Shown here: in pieces, positions 1-6,200 of the stretch
Numbering within the stretch: the stretch's first letter is position 1
Layout of the letters: each line of letters begins with the position of its first letter
From: Acidobacteriota bacterium
GTDB lineage: Bacteria > Acidobacteriota > Vicinamibacteria > Vicinamibacterales > Fen-181
Assembly: GCA_003157675.1 (NCBI GenBank)
Contig: PMKG01000175.1
Coordinates: 1-7,481 of the forward strand
Length of the DNA: 7,481 bases
Direction: 5' to 3'
The notes under the pieces: generated by a model
Told to the model about the DNA's origin: nothing
The model's database searches: none
The model's input: only the letters and a program-made list of their open reading frames with translations
Translations under genes and position numbers: made by a program

Positions 1-1399
1 AGGGGTTGCAGGGAATCTCCTGCGTGCAATGGAAGACGGGGAAGACGCCCGACCGCTCCTCGGGCACCTCTTCGGCGATCGTCATGCCGGGCTTCGACTT
101 GAGGATCTCCGCCGTGCGGTGCCACTCCGGCGGTACCTCGCCGACGTCGCGCCCGAGCGCGCGGGCGATTTCGAGGCCGCGGATGCGGCCGGTGAACATG
201 GCCGCCGAAGCCTCCGCGATCTCCTCCGAGTCGCCGGCGGCCATGGTGGGCAGGCCGAATTCGCGCGCCTTGTGCAGGAACTCGTCCACCGGGTCGAGGC
301 CGACCGCCACCAGGACCGTATCGCACTCGAACCGCTTCTGGGTGCCGGGAATCGGGCGCCACTTCCTGTCGATCTCGGCGATGGTGACCGACTCGACTTC
401 ATCCTTCCCCTCGGCCCGCAGGATCGTGTGCGACGTATAGACCGGCACGCCCATGCGCACCAGCTTGTCCTTGTGCACCTTGTAGCCGCCGCACTCGGGC
501 AGCGCCTCGCACAGCCCCACGACGCCGATGGCCGCCTGGAGGGCGTGGTAGCCGGCGATGAGGCCGACGTTGCCGCCGCCGACGATGAACAGCCGCTCGG
601 TCGGGCGGACGAGATCCCGGTTGACCAGCGTCTGGAAGGCGCCCGCGCCGTAGACGCCGGGCAGCGTGTTGCCGGGGAAGACGAGCGACTTCTCGCGCGC
701 TCCGGCGGTGACGAGCAGCATGTCGGGCCGGACGATGAAGTACTGCTGGTTGTCGCGGAGGACGCCGACGCGGCGGTCGGAGAAGACCGAGAGCACCGTG
801 GAATTGAGCCAGATGCGGACGTTCTCGAACTCCCGCACCTCGCGCTCGAGCTTGGTGGCGATGTCGATGCCGCGCGTGCCGGCGTGGCACGCCTCGATCG
901 AGCCGAAGAACTTGTGCGTCTGGAGGACGAGCTTGCCGCCGAGCCGGTGCTTGTCATCGACGATGAGCGCGCGGATGCCCGCCTTGCCCATCTCGATGGC
1001 CGCCGTCAGGCCGGCCGGGCCGCCGCCGATGATCAGGCACTCCACGTCTACCGTCTCGATCGGGTGCGATCGAACCTGTCCGTCGACGTCGGGAAGGACA
1101 GGGAGGCCGTCGAGCGGCTGCACGTCGAGGCCGGGTCGGACGACGGCCATGCACGACTTCACGGGCAGGCCGCCTGCGACGACGGTGCACTGGGCGCACT
1201 GGCCGTTGGCGCAGAAGATCCCCTGCGGCGCGCCGTCCTTGGGATGGTGGCCGAACGTCCTGATGCCGTTTGCGAAAAGCGCTGAGGCGATTGTCTCGCC
1301 CTGGCGCGCCAGCATCGGTCGTCCCTGCCACGTAAACGGCACGTCGGCCTCCCCGGCGGGAGGCAGGATCGGATGTTCGAGAATGCGATAATCGGACAC
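1..1399 (-). CDS. [2Fe-2S]/FAD-dependent pyridine nucleotide-disulfide-type oxidoreductase (C-terminus cut by window edge)
   Basis: Flavin oxidoreductase of the HcnB/opine-oxidase/proline-dehydrogenase-alpha type; the substrate is not readable from the sequence. The 466 visible residues show, in order: an N-terminal Fer2_4-like [2Fe-2S] domain with C63, C68, C71 and C83 (motif FCANGQCAQC); an FAD dinucleotide-binding motif IIGGGPAG at 123-130; the typical TAGARE...PG...LPGV segment at 231-249; a second dinucleotide motif IVGGGNVG at 272-279; and the FAD-closing VAVGLDP at 364-370. The last visible residues, C458 and C464 (HCTQEIPCNP), look like the start of a further cysteine cluster, so a C-terminal Fe-S module probably lies beyond base 1. 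Start: GTG at 1399 is the first possible one, because an in-frame TGA lies at 1412-1414, and AGGAG at 1407-1411 sits 8 bases before it. Family members usually pass electrons between an amino or imino acid substrate and an acceptor. Cytoplasmic: no signal peptide. The gene call is firm; the substrate is open. Confidence 0.94.
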   Translation of the reverse strand, partial: MSDYRILEHPILPPAGEADVPFTWQGRPMLARQGETIASALFANGIRTFGHHPKDGAPQGIFCANGQCAQCTVVAGGLPVKSCMAVVRPGLDVQPLDGLPVLPDVDGQVRSHPIETVDVECLIIGGGPAGLTAAIEMGKAGIRALIVDDKHRLGGKLVLQTHKFFGSIEACHAGTRGIDIATKLEREVREFENVRIWLNSTVLSVFSDRRVGVLRDNQQYFIVRPDMLLVTAGAREKSLVFPGNTLPGVYGAGAFQTLVNRDLVRPTERLFIVGGGNVGLIAGYHALQAAIGVVGLCEALPECGGYKVHKDKLVRMGVPVYTSHTILRAEGKDEVESVTIAEIDRKWRPIPGTQKRFECDTVLVAVGLDPVDEFLHKAREFGLPTMAAGDSEEIAEASAAMFTGRIRGLEIARALGRDVGEVPPEWHRTAEILKSKPGMTIAEEVPEERSGVFPVFHCTQEIPCNP

Positions 1400-1634
1400 T
1401 GAGTTGACTCCTCACCACGATGAGCGAAGCGGCAGTCGTGATCGTGCACGCCCGGCGACGAACCGTAGACCAGGGGCTGAGGGCTGGGAACGGGAAATTA
1501 CTGGACGAAGAACCTGGACGGTTTTCGTGCCTGGGCAGCGGCGCCGAACGGCCGGCGGATGGCTGACCCAAGGGCCGGGACGCGGCTCGTCTCTATGAGC
1601 ACCGCACGCCAAGCATAACATAGGGCCGAAGACC
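1400..1634. other. Non-coding 5' region of the oxidoreductase gene
   Basis: I see no convincing gene here. Reading frames that cross it lack family features and ribosome binding sites. On the minus strand a weak extended -10-like element (TGTTATGCT, about 1610-1618) lies roughly 210 bases before the GTG at 1399, which would give a long untranslated leader; I found no good -35. A short period-7 stretch (GGGCTGA then GGGCTGG, 1474-1487) resembles the larger heptamer arrays elsewhere in the window. No known riboswitch fold was recognised. Confidence 0.4.
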
Positions 1635-1702
1635 AATTGGATCGGGACGAATTTCAGTTTCTGCAACGCATGGCAGTCATTGAAATTCGTCCCGATCCAA
1701 TT
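1635..1702. repeat. Long perfect inverted repeat (hairpin), REP-like element or bidirectional terminator
   Basis: Arms 1635-1656 and 1681-1702 are perfect reverse complements over 22 bases (outer end AATTGGATCGGG). Two more pairs can form inside (one G-U wobble at 1657/1680 and T-A at 1658/1679). After a 2x2 internal loop, CTGC (1661-1664) pairs with GCAG (1673-1676) around an 8-base loop. The structure starts 6 bases past the stop codon of the minus-strand hydrolase gene (1709-1711), so it could end that transcript or protect its 3' end. There is no clear T-tract outside either arm, so a classical intrinsic terminator is not proven. A REP-type or other small palindromic mobile element is the main alternative. 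Confidence 0.85.
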
Positions 1703-1708
1703 ACTCGG

Positions 1709-2785
1709 CTATTTCTTGGGGAACTCCTCCGGCTTCGCCGGGGCTGCGATGAAGCCCAGCGGTTCCCCCTTGCTGGTCGGCGGTGTGCCGATGACGTAGA
1801 GGATCTCGCCCGCAAAAGGCGCGCGGACTTCCTCCACCGTCTTCCCGTGGAAGTCGGTGACGCGGCCGATGAGCGTCCCCTCGGCCACCGTGGTCCCCTT
1901 TTCGATCAGCGGGTAGAAGATGCCGGTGTGCTGGCTGGTGATCACCTGGTTGTGACCCAGGAACACGATGTGCTCGACGGGGTCCGGGCCAACGGTCCGC
2001 ATCTTCAGGTGCTTGAGCACGCCGGCGACGCCCCGCTCGATGCGCGCGATCGACTCCTCGTCGGTCTGGCCCATGCCGCCCGATTCGATCGTGAGCGCCG
2101 GCTTGCCGCGGGTGATGGCCGTGTTCTCGAGGTAGACGGATGCAGCCGGGTCGGTTGGCCGGCCGTTGTCGAGGATGACGTGGTCCATGCCGAACGCGGC
2201 CGCGAGCTGCCGGATGCTTTCGACGAGCGGCGGCGCCGCGTTGGTCGTCCAGTAGAGATACGGGCGGAGCGATTCGTTCGCGTCACCGCAGTGCAGGTCG
2301 AGCAGGTACTGCGTCCGCTCGATGAACTCGTGGGTGATGGCGAACGCGATCCGCTCGGAGATGGTGCCGTCGGCCCGGCCAGGAAACACGCGGTTGAGGT
2401 TCTTGTGGTCGCCGGGCGTGTAGTAGATCGCGCGGCCGAGGAACGCCGGCATGTTGGCCGTGTGGACCATCACGATCGTGCCCGCGAGATCCTTCGGGTC
2501 GATCGACGCGCGCAACCGCTGCAGCGCCAGGATCGGCGGGTACTCTGCGCCGTGCGTGCCGGCGACCAGCGTCAGGACCGGTCCAGGCCTGGCGCCATTC
2601 AGGATCGAGAAGGGGATGACGGTGCCGGGATCGGTCCCGCGCGCCGGGACCTGCACCTCGCCCGACGCGATGGTGCCGGGCTGGGCCGTGACCCCACCGA
2701 CGGTGAACGCCGACTGTGCGGATGCGGAGAGGGAAGCGGCCAGCACCGAAGCCACGACGGTCGCGGAAAGAGTCATTGGTCGCAT
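1709..2785 (-). CDS. Exported succinylglutamate desuccinylase/aspartoacylase-family zinc hydrolase
   Basis: Predicted zinc-dependent amide hydrolase of the AstE/AspA family (M14-like carboxypeptidase fold), 358 residues. Residues 1-24 form a signal peptide (hydrophobic VVASVLAASLSASAQ), so the enzyme should act outside the cytoplasm, unlike cytoplasmic AstE. Visible family motifs: zinc ligands H78 and E81 in GTHGAEYP; third zinc ligand H165 in DLHCGD; substrate-binding NLNRVFPG at 129-136; and the probable catalytic glutamate E234 in TIESGG. The C-terminal part (about 267-348) looks like the beta-barrel/lipoyl-like extension seen in many family members (PLIEKGTTVAEGTLIG, RAPFAGEILYV). The ATG at 2785 has GGAGG at 2793-2797, 7 bases upstream. 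The gene is divergent from the aldo/keto reductase with 94 bases between starts, and a strong hairpin follows the TAG stop. The acyl-amino acid substrate cannot be deduced. Confidence 0.94.
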   Translation of the reverse strand: MRPMTLSATVVASVLAASLSASAQSAFTVGGVTAQPGTIASGEVQVPARGTDPGTVIPFSILNGARPGPVLTLVAGTHGAEYPPILALQRLRASIDPKDLAGTIVMVHTANMPAFLGRAIYYTPGDHKNLNRVFPGRADGTISERIAFAITHEFIERTQYLLDLHCGDANESLRPYLYWTTNAAPPLVESIRQLAAAFGMDHVILDNGRPTDPAASVYLENTAITRGKPALTIESGGMGQTDEESIARIERGVAGVLKHLKMRTVGPDPVEHIVFLGHNQVITSQHTGIFYPLIEKGTTVAEGTLIGRVTDFHGKTVEEVRAPFAGEILYVIGTPPTSKGEPLGFIAAPAKPEEFPKK

Positions 2786-2834
2786 CTGTCATCCTCCATG
2801 GGCGAATGCTGCCAGACGATATCACGACCGGCAC

Positions 2835-2867
2835 GCCCTGAGCCTTGAGCCCTGAGCCCTGAGCCTG
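2835..2867. repeat. Degenerate heptamer tandem array (GCCCTGA units)
   Basis: Four full 7-base units (GCCCTGA, GCCTTGA, GCCCTGA, GCCCTGA) plus a 5-base partial unit. The array fills the divergent gap between the zinc hydrolase and the aldo/keto reductase, and ends 12 bases before the reductase GTG. It occupies the place where a ribosome binding site or promoter would be expected. Read on the other strand the unit is TCAGGGC, which shares the GGC core of the other arrays in this window. Confidence 0.85.
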
Positions 2868-2879
2868 TAAGCTCAAGCC

Positions 2880-3875
2880 GTGGAATACCGCATTCTCGGC
2901 CGCACCGGCGTCCGGGTGTCGCCTCTCTGCCTCGGCACCCTGAACTTCGGCGGGCCGACCTCCGACGACGATGCCGCCCGCATCGTGGCCGCGGCGGTCG
3001 ATGCCGGCATCAACGTCGTCGACACTTCGGACAGCTATCACGGGGGACGATCCGAGGAGGCGGTGGGGAAGGCGCTCTCCGGGCGCCGGGACCGGGTGGT
3101 GCTCGCCACCAAGGTGCACTTTCCGACCGGTACCGGCCCGAACGACGGCGGCAACTCGCGGCTGCACATCCTGCGCGCCTGCGACGACTCGCTGCGCCGG
3201 CTGAATACCGATTACATCGACCTCTACCAGGTGCACCGGCCGAGCCCGGAAATCCCCATCGACGAGACGCTCGGCGCGCTGACCGACCTCGTGAAGGCCG
3301 GAAAGGTGCGCTACGTCGGATGTTCTACGCACCCGGCCTGGATGGTGATGGAGGCGCTGGTAACGAGCGAGCGGCACGGCTTCGTCCGCTATGTCAGCGA
3401 ACAGCCGCCCTACAACCTCCTCGACCGGCGCATCGAGAACGAACTGGTGCCGCTGGCGCTCCGCCACAATTTGGCGCTGCTGCCCTGGGCACCGATCGCG
3501 CAGGGGGTTTTGGCCGGCCGGTACCGCCTGGGCCAGCTGCTGCCGGAGGACTCACGCGCCGCGCGACAGCCCGACAGCATCTACTCGCGGCGCGTCACGG
3601 CAAGGGGGATCGAAGCCGGGGAGGCGTTCGTGGCGCTCGCCCGCGCGCACGGCCTGACGCCCGGCCAGTTCGCGCTGCTCTGGTGCAAGGACCAGCCGGC
3701 CATCACCGCGCCCGTCGTCGGGCCGCGGACGCTCGATCATCTGCGGGACCTGCTGCCGGTGCTCGAGATGAGCCTCTCCGACGAGCAGCGCGCCGCGTGC
3801 GACCGGATCAACCCGCCAGGGACGGCGATTGTGAACTTCCACAACACGGCGGCGTGGATGAGGACGGTGATCTAG
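2880..3875 (+). CDS. Aldo/keto reductase
   Basis: NAD(P)H-dependent aldo/keto reductase, 331 residues, about the normal length for the family; cytoplasmic, (alpha/beta)8 barrel. It reduces carbonyl groups or oxidises alcohols; the substrate is unknown. The catalytic tetrad is complete: D48 and Y53 (VVDTSDSYHGG), K78 (ATKVH) and H119 (QVHRP). The N-terminus MEYRILGRTGVRVSPLCLGT is the usual family start. Also present are GKVRYVGCS (141-149), the QPPYNLLDR segment (175-183), and the C-terminal cofactor-phosphate region VVGPRTLDHLRDLL (279-292). Start: GTG at 2880 is the first possible one because an in-frame TAA lies at 2868-2870. No Shine-Dalgarno sequence is seen, and a heptamer repeat array ends 12 bases upstream, so initiation may be SD-independent or leaderless. 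The type resembles the YhdN/auxin-induced group, but closer assignment would need a tree. Confidence 0.96.
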   Translation: MEYRILGRTGVRVSPLCLGTLNFGGPTSDDDAARIVAAAVDAGINVVDTSDSYHGGRSEEAVGKALSGRRDRVVLATKVHFPTGTGPNDGGNSRLHILRACDDSLRRLNTDYIDLYQVHRPSPEIPIDETLGALTDLVKAGKVRYVGCSTHPAWMVMEALVTSERHGFVRYVSEQPPYNLLDRRIENELVPLALRHNLALLPWAPIAQGVLAGRYRLGQLLPEDSRAARQPDSIYSRRVTARGIEAGEAFVALARAHGLTPGQFALLWCKDQPAITAPVVGPRTLDHLRDLLPVLEMSLSDEQRAACDRINPPGTAIVNFHNTAAWMRTVI

Positions 3876-3894
3876 CCGGCTGGCGGCCGGTGTT

Positions 3895-3929
3895 CGGGCC
3901 TCGGGCTTCGGGCTTCCGGCTTCAGGCTC
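3895..3929. repeat. Degenerate heptamer tandem array (CGGGCTT units)
   Basis: Five consecutive 7-base units: CGGGCCT, CGGGCTT, CGGGCTT, CCGGCTT, CAGGCTC. The array starts 20 bases after the aldo/keto reductase stop. The period of exactly seven is kept although single bases vary. Confidence 0.8.
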
Positions 3930-3934
3930 TGCCA

Positions 3935-3956
3935 GAGCAGGGCCGAGGCCCTGCTC
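3935..3956. terminator. Hairpin after the aldo/keto reductase, possible terminator
   Basis: GAGCAGGGCC (3935-3944) and GGCCCTGCTC (3947-3956) are perfect 10-base arms around a 2-base centre, so effectively a 9-bp stem with a 4-base loop. It lies 60 bases after the reductase stop codon. No T-tract follows, so it may be a T-poor terminator of a GC-rich genome or merely a palindromic repeat. Confidence 0.5.
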
Positions 3957-3987
3957 CGGCGGATGACCCTCGGCAGCACTGCCAGGA

Positions 3988-4018
3988 CCGGGTGTAGGGC
4001 GGCCCTTCAGGGCTGCCT
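3988..4018. repeat. Hairpin repeat element, intact copy
   Basis: The left part (3988-4009) is a 22-base sequence repeated exactly at 4037-4058. In this copy it runs straight into AGGGCTGCCT (4009-4018), which folds back on GGGCGGCCCT (3997-4006) with two G-U wobbles, giving a hairpin with a tiny loop. It may act as a terminator for the upstream reductase or be a small repeat element. Confidence 0.65.
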
Positions 4019-4036
4019 CAGTGTGACTGGCGCGTG

Positions 4037-4155
4037 CCGGGTGTAGGGCGGCCCTTCACCCCTCGACTCCGCTCGGGGTGCCCTGAGCTTGTCGTCCCTC
4101 GACTCTGCTCGGGGCGACCCTGAGCTTGTCGAAGGGTCGAAGGGCAGGGCTGCCT
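4037..4155. repeat. Second copy of the hairpin element, split by an insertion
   Basis: Bases 4037-4058 repeat 3988-4009 exactly. The matching right arm AGGGCTGCCT is found only at 4146-4155, about 88 bases further on. The intervening DNA is the tandem repeat described in the next entry. The layout reads as one hairpin element opened at its loop by an insertion. The right arm directly abuts the ribosome binding site of the hydrolase gene. Confidence 0.65.
4060..4131. repeat. Two tandem copies of a 35-36 base repeat (CCCTCGACTC ... GAGCTTGTCG)
   Basis: Copy 1 is 4060-4094 and copy 2 is 4096-4131. They differ at one internal base (C or T after CCCTCGACTC) and in the short linker after CTCGGGG (TG or CGA). 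Ends CCCTCGAC and GTCGAAGGG (to 4136) are imperfectly inverted. From memory, related CTTCGACAAGCTCAGGG-type repeats occur in many environmental bacterial genomes and often create spurious open reading frames. Here an open frame starting at 4089 reads through copy 2 into the hydrolase. Confidence 0.8.
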
Positions 4156-4166
4156 GGAGGAGATCG

Positions 4167-5051
4167 ATGACACGGCGCATCACGTGGGCTCTGGTGGCAG
4201 CGGGAACCGTACTCGTCGTGGCCGGCATCGTCGTTGCCATCAGCGTCGTGCCGTCTGTCGCCGCCGGCGGCCTCTTGTACCCGGCGCGTCGCCATGTCAT
4301 GGAGCCGCCTCCGACTGGGTGCGAAGACGCGGTATTTGGCGGTGAAGGCGTGACGCTGAAGGGCTGGCGGTGTCAGGCGAATGGTCCGAGACGAGGCACC
4401 ATTGTCTTCCTGCACGGTGTCGCGGACAACCGTACCAGCGTCCGTGGCGCGATCGCCAGATTCACCAGCAGGGGCCTCGACCTCGTCGCGTACGACAGCC
4501 GGGCACAAGGAGAATCGACCGGCACGATCTGTACGTACGGCTACTGGGAGAAGCGCGATCTCCACGATGTGCTCGACGCGGTCGGCCCCGGTCCGATCGT
4601 GCTGGTGGGCGCGTCGCTGGGCGCTGCCGTGGCGCTCCAGGAAGCGCCGGACGACCCTCGCGTGATGGGGGTCGTTGCCGCGGAGTCCTTCTCGGATCTG
4701 CGTACCGTGGCACGCGAGCGAGCGCCCCGTCTCCTGACCCAGGCCATGATTCGGCGCGCCTTCTCGATCGCCGAGGCCCGCGGCGACTTTCGCGCGGACG
4801 AGGTGAGCCCGGTGGCGGCGGCTCGGCGGATCCGCATTCCCGTGCTCCTGATCCATGGTGCGCTGGACGCCGACACCCCGCCGGACCATTCGCGTCGGAT
4901 TCTGGCGGCGCTCGCCGGGCCGAAGGAACTGATCCTGGTCGATGGCGCCCATCACAACGAGTCGTTGCGGGCCGAGGACACGTGGCAGCGCATCGAGAGT
5001 TGGGTGGAGGACGTGCTGGCGCGGCAACCCGCCAGCCGCGAGTTCCGGTAG
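4167..5051 (+). CDS. Membrane-anchored alpha/beta hydrolase (BEM46/ABHD13-like)
   Basis: Serine hydrolase of 294 residues. One N-terminal membrane segment (about 6-29, WALVAAGTVLVVAGIVVAI) probably anchors it with the catalytic domain outside. Visible catalytic features: oxyanion HG at 83-84 (VFLHG), nucleophile S150 in VGASLG, acid D234 in HGALDADTPP, and base H263 in DGAHHNESL. The segment YDSRAQGES (109-117) is also typical. Cysteines C52 and C69 may form a disulfide outside the membrane. The substrate is unknown; esterase, thioesterase or peptidase activity is possible. Start: ATG at 4167 has GGAGGAG at 4156-4162 just upstream. The frame stays open upstream to 4089, but those 26 codons are repeat DNA and would hide the membrane segment. 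It is probably the first gene of a cluster with the SET and small-protein genes, 64 bases before the SET start. Confidence 0.92.
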   Translation: MTRRITWALVAAGTVLVVAGIVVAISVVPSVAAGGLLYPARRHVMEPPPTGCEDAVFGGEGVTLKGWRCQANGPRRGTIVFLHGVADNRTSVRGAIARFTSRGLDLVAYDSRAQGESTGTICTYGYWEKRDLHDVLDAVGPGPIVLVGASLGAAVALQEAPDDPRVMGVVAAESFSDLRTVARERAPRLLTQAMIRRAFSIAEARGDFRADEVSPVAAARRIRIPVLLIHGALDADTPPDHSRRILAALAGPKELILVDGAHHNESLRAEDTWQRIESWVEDVLARQPASREFR

Positions 5052-5115
5052 GCTGGTCGCGAGCCAGCTGACGCGAGACTCAGAGATGGAGACACGACAG
5101 CAACGGGTGGCGCCT

Positions 5116-5634
5116 ATGGCAGACGTTGTGGTCAAGCCGTCCGGCATCGAGGGCCTTGGGATCTTCGCCGCCCGCCCGTATCGCGCCGGGGAGCGCATCA
5201 GGCAGATCAATGTCGTCCGGGAGATTACGCCGGAGTCGCCGCTCCGGGCGGATCTCGGCGAGCGGGTGGATCACTGCTCGTACCCGGACGGGAGGGTCGT
5301 CCTGATCGGATTCCCTGACCGGCACGTGAACCACTGCTGCGACCCGAATGCCTGGGAGCTCTACGAGGGGACCTCGTCGTATTTCGTGGCCCGGCGTGAC
5401 ATCGCGGCCGCCGACGAGATCACGATCGACTACAACATCAACATCGCCAACGGGACGGCGTGGCCGTGCCGGTGCGGAGCCGCCCGCTGCCGCGGCCAGG
5501 TGGCCGGCGACTTCTTCCTCCTGCCAATCGAGTGGCAGCGCGAGTATCGTTCGCTCCTAGCCGAGTGGTTCGTGCGCCGGCACCGGGAGCGGTTGGCCGA
5601 ACTGGATCGCGGCCGCGATGGGAGGACAGCGTGA
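5116..5634 (+). CDS. SET-domain protein-lysine methyltransferase with post-SET zinc motif
   Basis: Predicted S-adenosylmethionine-dependent protein methyltransferase, 172 residues, cytoplasmic. SET motifs in order: GLGIFAARPYRAGERI (13-28); the signature NHCCDPN at 72-78 (usually NHxCxPN); and DEITIDY at 100-106 with catalytic-type Y106. A post-SET CxCx4C follows (C118, C120, C125 in CRCGAARC). With C75 of the signature these are the four positions that bind zinc in DIM-5-type enzymes, so the zinc site looks complete. Start: ATG at 5116 has GGTGG at 5106-5110 and places the SET core a few residues in, as usual. ATG at 5086, adding 10 residues, is an alternative with weaker upstream sequence. 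The stop overlaps the start of the next gene. The methylated target is unknown. Confidence 0.92.
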   Translation: MADVVVKPSGIEGLGIFAARPYRAGERIRQINVVREITPESPLRADLGERVDHCSYPDGRVVLIGFPDRHVNHCCDPNAWELYEGTSSYFVARRDIAAADEITIDYNINIANGTAWPCRCGAARCRGQVAGDFFLLPIEWQREYRSLLAEWFVRRHRERLAELDRGRDGRTA

Positions 5635-6122
5635 CGCGAAGCGCGGTGTTCGAGAAGCTCAACCTGAAGGCTCAGCGGGAGATCGTCGTCCTCGACGCTC
5701 CGGCGTCGTTCGAAGGCGAAATGAAGAAGCTCACCGGCGTCACCATCCACAGGCGCGTCGAGCCGGGAGCGACCTCGGAGTTCGTGCTGGCCTTCGCGAC
5801 ACGCCTGGCCGAGGTCGAGGCGGCGGCGCGCCTGCTCGCGAGAGCCGCCCCTGGCGACGCCGTGGTGTGGGTGGCCTACCCGAAGGGCGCGTCGAAGAAG
5901 GACACGTGCGACTTCAACCGCGACACCGGCTGGACCTCCCTCGGCGCCGCCGGCTTCGAGCCCGTCCGCCAGGTGGCGATCGACGAGGACTGGTCGGCGC
6001 TGCGCTTTCGCCGCGTCGAGTTCATCAAGTCGATGACGCGTTCGCCGAAGCACGCCCTGTCTGCCGGGGGCCGGGCGAAGGTCGCGACGTCGTCGAAGGC
6101 GCGGCCGCGTCACGCTGGCTGA
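5631..6122 (+). CDS. Conserved small protein of unknown function, coupled to the SET gene
   Basis: 163 residues. Start: GTG at 5631, overlapping the SET stop codon as GTGA, with GGGAGG at 5620-5625 five bases upstream; this is strong evidence of translational coupling. I recognise the pattern of a small conserved family (similar to proteins labelled DUF3052-like or hypothetical): FEKLNLKAQREIVVLDAP near the start, VLAFATRLAEVEA, AAPGDAVVWVAYPKGASKK, then DTCDFNRDTGWTSLG, VRQVAIDEDWSALRFRRVEF and IKSMTR. The layout suggests a small alpha/beta (Rossmann-like) fold, but no catalytic motif is known to me. The last ~25 residues are basic and low in complexity. The stop codon lies inside a heptamer repeat (6117-6132), so the tail may be repeat-derived. 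Family assignment is from memory and only moderately sure; the gene itself is firm. Confidence 0.9.
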   Translation: MTRSAVFEKLNLKAQREIVVLDAPASFEGEMKKLTGVTIHRRVEPGATSEFVLAFATRLAEVEAAARLLARAAPGDAVVWVAYPKGASKKDTCDFNRDTGWTSLGAAGFEPVRQVAIDEDWSALRFRRVEFIKSMTRSPKHALSAGGRAKVATSSKARPRHAG

Positions 6123-6132
6123 CGGCTGATGG
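6117..6132. repeat. Short heptamer repeat at a gene end (16 bases, second copy at 6988-7003)
   Basis: GGCTGAC GGCTGAT GG is identical to 6988-7003. It contains the TGA stop (6120-6122) of the preceding gene. Confidence 0.75.
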
Positions 6133-6200
6133 TCGCGCCCGGCTCGCGCCTCACCGTTCGTGCGCCCGCAAGAACAACCTGCCATCGCCGATGCGTCGCC

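Noticed and set aside
29..1285. A 418-codon plus-strand open frame
   Set aside because: It lies antisense to the oxidoreductase, whose cysteine and dinucleotide-binding motifs are unmistakable. The translation is Arg/Asp/Ala/Glu-rich without family features, a normal artefact of high-GC codon bias.
1412..1666. An 84-codon minus-strand frame in the left gap
   Set aside because: It starts within the hairpin, lacks a ribosome binding site, is Arg/Pro-rich, and includes repeat-like DNA.
1637..2848. A 403-codon plus-strand open frame
   Set aside because: Antisense to the zinc hydrolase with all its motifs. It begins inside the inverted repeat and its product looks like composition noise.
2283..3467. 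A 394-codon minus-strand open frame
   Set aside because: It crosses the 3' part of one well-supported gene and the 5' part of another, and runs through the heptamer array; no recognisable domain.
3988..4131. CRISPR array
   Set aside because: There are only two copies of each repeat, no regular spacers, and no cas genes nearby.
4089..4166. N-terminal extension of the alpha/beta hydrolase by 26 codons
   Set aside because: The extension is translated repeat DNA. ATG 4167 has a strong, well-spaced GGAGGAG and begins directly with the membrane segment.
4056..5210. A 384-codon minus-strand open frame
   Set aside because: Antisense to the hydrolase and SET genes. Its end is translated repeat DNA, a known source of false hypothetical proteins.
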